A stretch of DNA of 8,824 nucleotides from CAVPGH01 sp046726955. GTDB lineage: Bacteria; Acidobacteriota; Vicinamibacteria; Fen-336. The position numbers and the translations under genes are program-made. The notes beneath the pieces are model-generated. The model was given only the letters and a program-made list of their open reading frames with translations. It did not search any database and had not been told where the DNA came from. Below are positions 5,923 through 8,824 of the stretch, one piece after another; positions within the stretch are counted from its first letter, which is position 1; each line of letters starts with the position of its first letter. The stretch covers positions 1 through 8,824 of the forward strand of contig JBKPBQ010000241.1 of the NCBI GenBank assembly GCA_046726955.1. The letters run 5' to 3'.

Positions 5923-7272
5923 TCACCGCGGGACCGGGGTCATCCTCGCGGCGATGGCGCGGGCCCGCTGGAGCACCTCGGCGGTGTCGAGCGTCGCCAT
6001 CGCCCGGTCGCGGAGGACGATCCGTCCCCCCACGATGACCGTCCGCACCGAGCCGCCCTTGAGCGTGTAGACGAGGTGCGAGTAGACGTCGTGCAGTGGC
6101 GTCGCCTCCGGGCTCGTGACGTCCACGAGCACGAGGTCGGCGAGCTTTCCCGCCTCCAGCGACCCGATCCTGTCGCCGAGGCCGAGGGCGCGCGCCCCTC
6201 CCCGGGTGGCGAGGCGGAAGACCTCGCGGGCGGACATCGCGGTGGGATCGCGGCGGACGACCTTGTGGACCTTGGCCGCGAAGTCCATCGTCTCGAACAT
6301 GTCCAGGTTGTTGTTGCTGGCGGCGCCGTCCGTGCCCAGGCCCACGACGACACCGGCGGCCAGCATCTCGGGGACACGGGCGGGTCCGGCCGCCACCTTC
6401 ATGTTGCTCTCGGGGTTGTGCGAGACGGCGACGCCGCGGCGGGCGAGAAGCCGCAGGTCGTCGTCGGACATCGTGATGGCGTGGTGCACGAGCACGTCGG
6501 GGCCGAGGAGTCCCGCGTCCTCCAGGACGGAGAGGGCCGTCTTGCCGAGCTTCTCGCGGACGAGGCGGTCCTCGTCCTCCGACTCGTGGGCGTGGATCTG
6601 GAAGGGGACGCCGTAGCGTCGCGAGAGCTCGCGGGCCCGCCGCACGACGTCGAGCGAGGTCGTGTAGAGGGCGTGGGGTGCAACGGACGGAACGACGCGC
6701 GGGTGGTCCTTCCACCGCTTCAGGAACGCCTCGGTTCCCGCGAGCGCGGCGTCGGTCGTCTTGTAGTCGGGGGCGGGGAAGCCGATCACCGTCTGTCCCA
6801 GCACCGCTCGCAGGCCGGCCTTCTCCGTGGCCCGCGCGATTTCATCCTCGAAGTAGTACATGTCGGCGAAGGTGGTGGTGCCGCTGCGCGCCATCTCCAG
6901 GCAGGCGAGGAGCGTTCCCCAGTACGCGAACTCGCCGTCGACGAAGCGGGCCTCCGCGGGAAAGATGACCTTGTTGAGCCAGTCGAGCAGCGGCAGGTCG
7001 TCGGCGAGGCCGCGCATGAGGATCATCGGCACGTGGCCGTGCGCGTTCACGAGGCCGGGGATCACGAGATGCCCGCGCGCGTCGAGCGTCTCGCGGGCCT
7101 CGGGCAGCGGCTCCGTCGCCGCCAGCACCTTCTCCACGCGCTCCCCGCGGATCGCGACCGATCCGCCGACGAGCACGCGCTCGTCCCCGTCCATCGTGAC
7201 GACTGTGCCCCCGCGGACGAGGAGGTCCACGGACGGAGCGGCGCCGAGCCAGAGCAGGAGAAGCGCGCTCAT
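5923..7272 (-). CDS. mtaD: MtaD/SsnA-type amidohydrolase (probable methylthioadenosine/S-adenosylhomocysteine deaminase)
   Basis: This 449-residue metal-dependent deaminase of the amidohydrolase superfamily would, if a true MtaD, deaminate 5'-methylthioadenosine and S-adenosylhomocysteine to the inosine forms. Metal ligands visible are His78 and His80 (NAHGH), His229 (in IHAHESE, with Glu232 at the substrate position), a further histidine at 263 or 264 (VLVHHA), and Asp315 in GLGTDGAASNNN. RGLADDLPL, SHNPESNMKVAAG and DMFETM are typical of the MtaD/TrzA branch. A C-terminal GSLEAGKLADLVLVD completes the composite beta-domain. The N-terminus MSALLLLWLGAAPS is hydrophobic and longer than usual. 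A GTG at residue 15 (7228-7230) would give the common form MDLLVRGGTVV, but it has no ribosome binding site. I chose the ATG at 7272 because it overlaps the transporter stop as ATGA with GAAGG directly ahead. Related chlorohydrolases and guanine-type deaminases cannot be excluded. Confidence 0.85.
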   Translation of the reverse strand: MSALLLLWLGAAPSVDLLVRGGTVVTMDGDERVLVGGSVAIRGERVEKVLAATEPLPEARETLDARGHLVIPGLVNAHGHVPMILMRGLADDLPLLDWLNKVIFPAEARFVDGEFAYWGTLLACLEMARSGTTTFADMYYFEDEIARATEKAGLRAVLGQTVIGFPAPDYKTTDAALAGTEAFLKRWKDHPRVVPSVAPHALYTTSLDVVRRARELSRRYGVPFQIHAHESEDEDRLVREKLGKTALSVLEDAGLLGPDVLVHHAITMSDDDLRLLARRGVAVSHNPESNMKVAAGPARVPEMLAAGVVVGLGTDGAASNNNLDMFETMDFAAKVHKVVRRDPTAMSAREVFRLATRGGARALGLGDRIGSLEAGKLADLVLVDVTSPEATPLHDVYSHLVYTLKGGSVRTVIVGGRIVLRDRAMATLDTAEVLQRARAIAARMTPVPR

Positions 7273-8534
7273 CCTTCGGGCGTGAGCGCGCCGAGGATCT
7301 CGGGGGCCGGGACCGGAGTGGGTGTCAGCCCCCGGAGCTTGTCCGGTCGGTCGGCTCGGTCGACACGCAGGAGGAGCAGCGTCGCGGGCAGCCCGAGGAG
7401 GACGAGCGATCCCCAGAAGAGCGGCTCGCCCAGCCGCGCGTGCAGGGGCAGGAACAGGAGCGGATTCAGCGCGAACGAGAGGCTCCAGCTCGCCTGGTAG
7501 AGGCTCAGGTAGCGCCCGCGCGCCGCCGGCGGCGCCCAGTCCGCGATGAACGCCATCTGCTGGGGGGCGGTCAGGATCTCGCCGAGCGTCCACAAGACCA
7601 CCGTGGCGAGGAACCACGCCCAGTGCATGAAGAGGCCGGTCAGCGAGAAGCCGAGGCCGCAGAGGGCCATGCCGAGCGCAGCCACGCGCAGGCGGCGGAA
7701 GGGCCGGAGCGCCGCCACCACCGAGATCTCGAAGAGCGCGATGAGCAGGCCGTTCGTGCCCAGGAGCACGCCGTAGACGACGGCCGGATAGCCCGCGGAG
7801 AGCGTGACGGTGAGCGGCATGACGCTGATGTGCGAGAAGAACATCAGGCAGAAGGCGAACGTCGCGAGGACGACCTGGAGGTAGACGCCGTCCGTCAGGG
7901 GACTGGGGCCGCCCGGCGCGGCCGCGTCCGCGGCGGGAACGTGCGCGGGGCGCGTCTCCCCGATGAAGAAGTAGACGACGAGGCCGTAGAGGAGCGTCGT
8001 CGCGCCGTCGCCGAAGAAGAGCCAGCGCCAGCTCCAGTCGGCGAGGACACCGCCCAGCCCCATCCCCACCGCGAAGCCGAGGTTCACGGCCATGCGCAGC
8101 GCGGCGAAGCCGGTGGCCCGCTGGGCCGAGGGAAGCAGGTCGCCGATGATCGCGGAAGCGGCGGGACGATAGAGGTCGGCCACGAAACCGAAGAGGACGA
8201 GGAGGGGGACGAAGACGCGCGCGGAGCCCGCGAAGCCCATGGAGACCGCGAGCGTCCCGCTGCCAAAGAGGCTCAGCAGGAGGGTGAGGCGTCGCCCCAG
8301 GCGGTCGGTGAGGAACCCGCCGACCAGGATGGACACGATCGAGCCCGCGCCGTAGGCGAAGAGGAGCCGCGCCGCCTCCGTCTCCGTGAGGGAGAAGTCG
8401 CGGAGGAGCACGATCGTGAGGTAGGGAACGATGAAGGTCCCCGCCTTGTTGATGAGGGTTCCCGCGACGAGCAGACGCACGGCCCCGGGGAGCCCGGCGA
8501 GCAGACGGATCGGGTTCTCGAACACGAGCGACAC
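7269..8534 (-). CDS. MFS transporter (drug/metabolite, 12 transmembrane segments expected)
   Basis: This 421-residue inner-membrane secondary transporter of the major facilitator superfamily has its substrate undetermined. The signature motif A, GGFLTDRLGRR, lies at 72-82 between predicted helices 2 and 3, and LADLYRP-like and LPSAQRATGFAALRMAVNLGFAVG segments follow as in drug:H+ antiporter-like members. A hydrophilic central loop (about 193-217, ETRP to TDG) separates the two six-helix halves, and the second half shows paired hydrophobic helices to about residue 391. Length is normal. The start is a GTG at 8534, just after an in-frame TAA at 8540-8538; a second GTG at 8525 (giving MFENPIRLL) is equally possible, and neither has a clear Shine-Dalgarno. 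Its stop overlaps the amidohydrolase start by ATGA, so the two are an operon. The pairing could mean export or uptake of a nucleoside or heterocycle, but that is inference. Confidence 0.88.
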   Translation of the reverse strand: MSLVFENPIRLLAGLPGAVRLLVAGTLINKAGTFIVPYLTIVLLRDFSLTETEAARLLFAYGAGSIVSILVGGFLTDRLGRRLTLLLSLFGSGTLAVSMGFAGSARVFVPLLVLFGFVADLYRPAASAIIGDLLPSAQRATGFAALRMAVNLGFAVGMGLGGVLADWSWRWLFFGDGATTLLYGLVVYFFIGETRPAHVPAADAAAPGGPSPLTDGVYLQVVLATFAFCLMFFSHISVMPLTVTLSAGYPAVVYGVLLGTNGLLIALFEISVVAALRPFRRLRVAALGMALCGLGFSLTGLFMHWAWFLATVVLWTLGEILTAPQQMAFIADWAPPAARGRYLSLYQASWSLSFALNPLLFLPLHARLGEPLFWGSLVLLGLPATLLLLRVDRADRPDKLRGLTPTPVPAPEILGALTPEG

Positions 8535-8557
8535 ACTTTAGCAGGGCGGTCCCCGAG

Positions 8558-8586
8558 TTGCGCGAGCCGTCTCCGTCCCGTTTAAT
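8558..8586 (+). promoter_or_regulatory. Sigma-70-like promoter of gpmA
   Basis: TTGCGC (8558-8563, 3 of 6 to the -35 consensus) and TTTAAT (8581-8586, 5 of 6 to the -10 consensus) are separated by the optimal 17 nt in otherwise very GC-rich DNA. Transcription would start near 8593, giving a leader of roughly 18 nt that still contains the ribosome binding site. This is the best promoter-like arrangement in the window. Confidence 0.5.
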
Positions 8587-8598
8587 GGGCGGGCGAAT

Positions 8599-8604
8599 GG
8601 GAGA
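8599..8604 (+). promoter_or_regulatory. Ribosome binding site of gpmA
   Basis: GGGAGA lies 6 nt ahead of the ATG at 8611, a good match and spacing, which supports that start. Confidence 0.6.
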
Positions 8605-8610
8605 CCGCCG

Positions 8611-8824
8611 ATGATCAAGCTCGTCCTTCTTCGCCACGGTGAGAGCAGCTGGAACCTCGAGAACCGCTTCACCGGCTGGCACGACGTGGACCTCTCGCCG
8701 AAGGGGATCGTGGAGGCGAAGGAGGCCGGTCGGCTCCTCCGCGAGGGGAGTTACGTCTTCGACCTCGCCCACACGTCCGTCCTGAAGCGTGCGATCCGCA
8801 CGCTGTGGATCACCCTCGACGAGA
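8611..8824 (+). CDS. gpmA: 2,3-bisphosphoglycerate-dependent phosphoglycerate mutase, N-terminal part (cut by window end)
   Basis: The first 71 residues of the cofactor-dependent glycolytic enzyme that interconverts 3- and 2-phosphoglycerate in the cytosol are present; the rest lies beyond the window. The phosphohistidine motif LRHGESSWN places the catalytic His9 after Arg8. ENRFTGWHDVDLSPKG and HTSVLKRAIRTLW (with Arg60) are near-identical in pattern to bacterial GpmA, so it is this enzyme and not a generic histidine phosphatase. In E. coli GpmA the same segments read ENRFTGWYDVDLSEKG and TSVLKRAIHTLW (from memory). The ATG has a good ribosome binding site and a sigma-70-like promoter directly upstream. 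It is divergent from the MFS-amidohydrolase operon, with 76 nt between starts, and shows no functional link to it. Confidence 0.95.
   Translation, partial: MIKLVLLRHGESSWNLENRFTGWHDVDLSPKGIVEAKEAGRLLREGSYVFDLAHTSVLKRAIRTLWITLDE

Noticed and set aside
8535..8543. TGCTAAAGT on the minus strand as an extended -10 for the MFS gene
   Set aside because: It would overlap the first possible GTG start, and no -35-like hexamer lies upstream. It is compatible only with a leaderless start at 8525, so I did not list it as a feature.
7440..8585. Plus-strand open frame of about 381 codons opposite the MFS gene
   Set aside because: Highly charged Glu/Arg/Ala/His composition, the expected complement of a hydrophobic GC-rich membrane protein gene; no domain seen.
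7273..8772. Extension of the amidohydrolase frame upstream through the MFS gene
   Set aside because: It is an out-of-frame reading of the MFS gene; family-like sequence begins only after the ATG at 7272.

Overview
This is an ordinary-looking chromosomal segment of a GC-rich bacterium. The base composition is strongly GC-rich by eye, and long spurious open frames run antisense to nearly every gene. Proteins look bacterial, with Shine-Dalgarno sequences ahead of some genes. A secreted dipeptidyl-peptidase-IV-type S9 peptidase beside a Ste24-like M48 protease, plus RspB-like, LhgO-like and MtaD-like enzymes, would fit Acidobacteriota or another soil or sediment lineage. That placement is a guess; no marker gene settles it.

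Layout: 1-230 holds nothing I can name. Positions 231-2365 (minus strand) are a two-gene operon: an FAD-dependent L-2-hydroxyglutarate oxidase/dehydrogenase family protein (lhgO-like), followed after 2 nt by a zinc-dependent, RspB-like medium-chain dehydrogenase. A short divergent promoter region (2366-2439) separates it from a plus-strand protease operon. That operon is a membrane M48 (Ste24-like) zinc metallopeptidase, which probably starts at a CTG at 2440, and a DPP-IV-type S9 peptidase that overlaps it by the 4 bases ATGA. The protease operon converges, with only 13 nt between stops, on a second minus-strand operon (5923-8534): an MFS transporter followed, again through an ATGA overlap, by an MtaD/SsnA-type amidohydrolase. 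A second divergent promoter region (8535-8610) carries a good sigma-70-like promoter for gpmA (2,3-bisphosphoglycerate-dependent phosphoglycerate mutase), which is cut by the right edge of the window.

How the genes work together: each operon pairs two functions that could plausibly cooperate. They are two oxidoreductases for hydroxy-acid or polyol oxidation, a membrane protease with an exported peptidase, and an exporter or importer with a nucleoside or deaminated-ring salvage enzyme. gpmA is central glycolysis. I see no mobile element, CRISPR array, RNA gene, phage gene or defence system, and no evidence for a previously undescribed multi-gene system. The points most worth a second look are the CTG start of the M48 gene, the near-leaderless lhgO promoter arrangement, the unusual lhgO-rspB pairing, and departures from consensus around the S9 catalytic residues.
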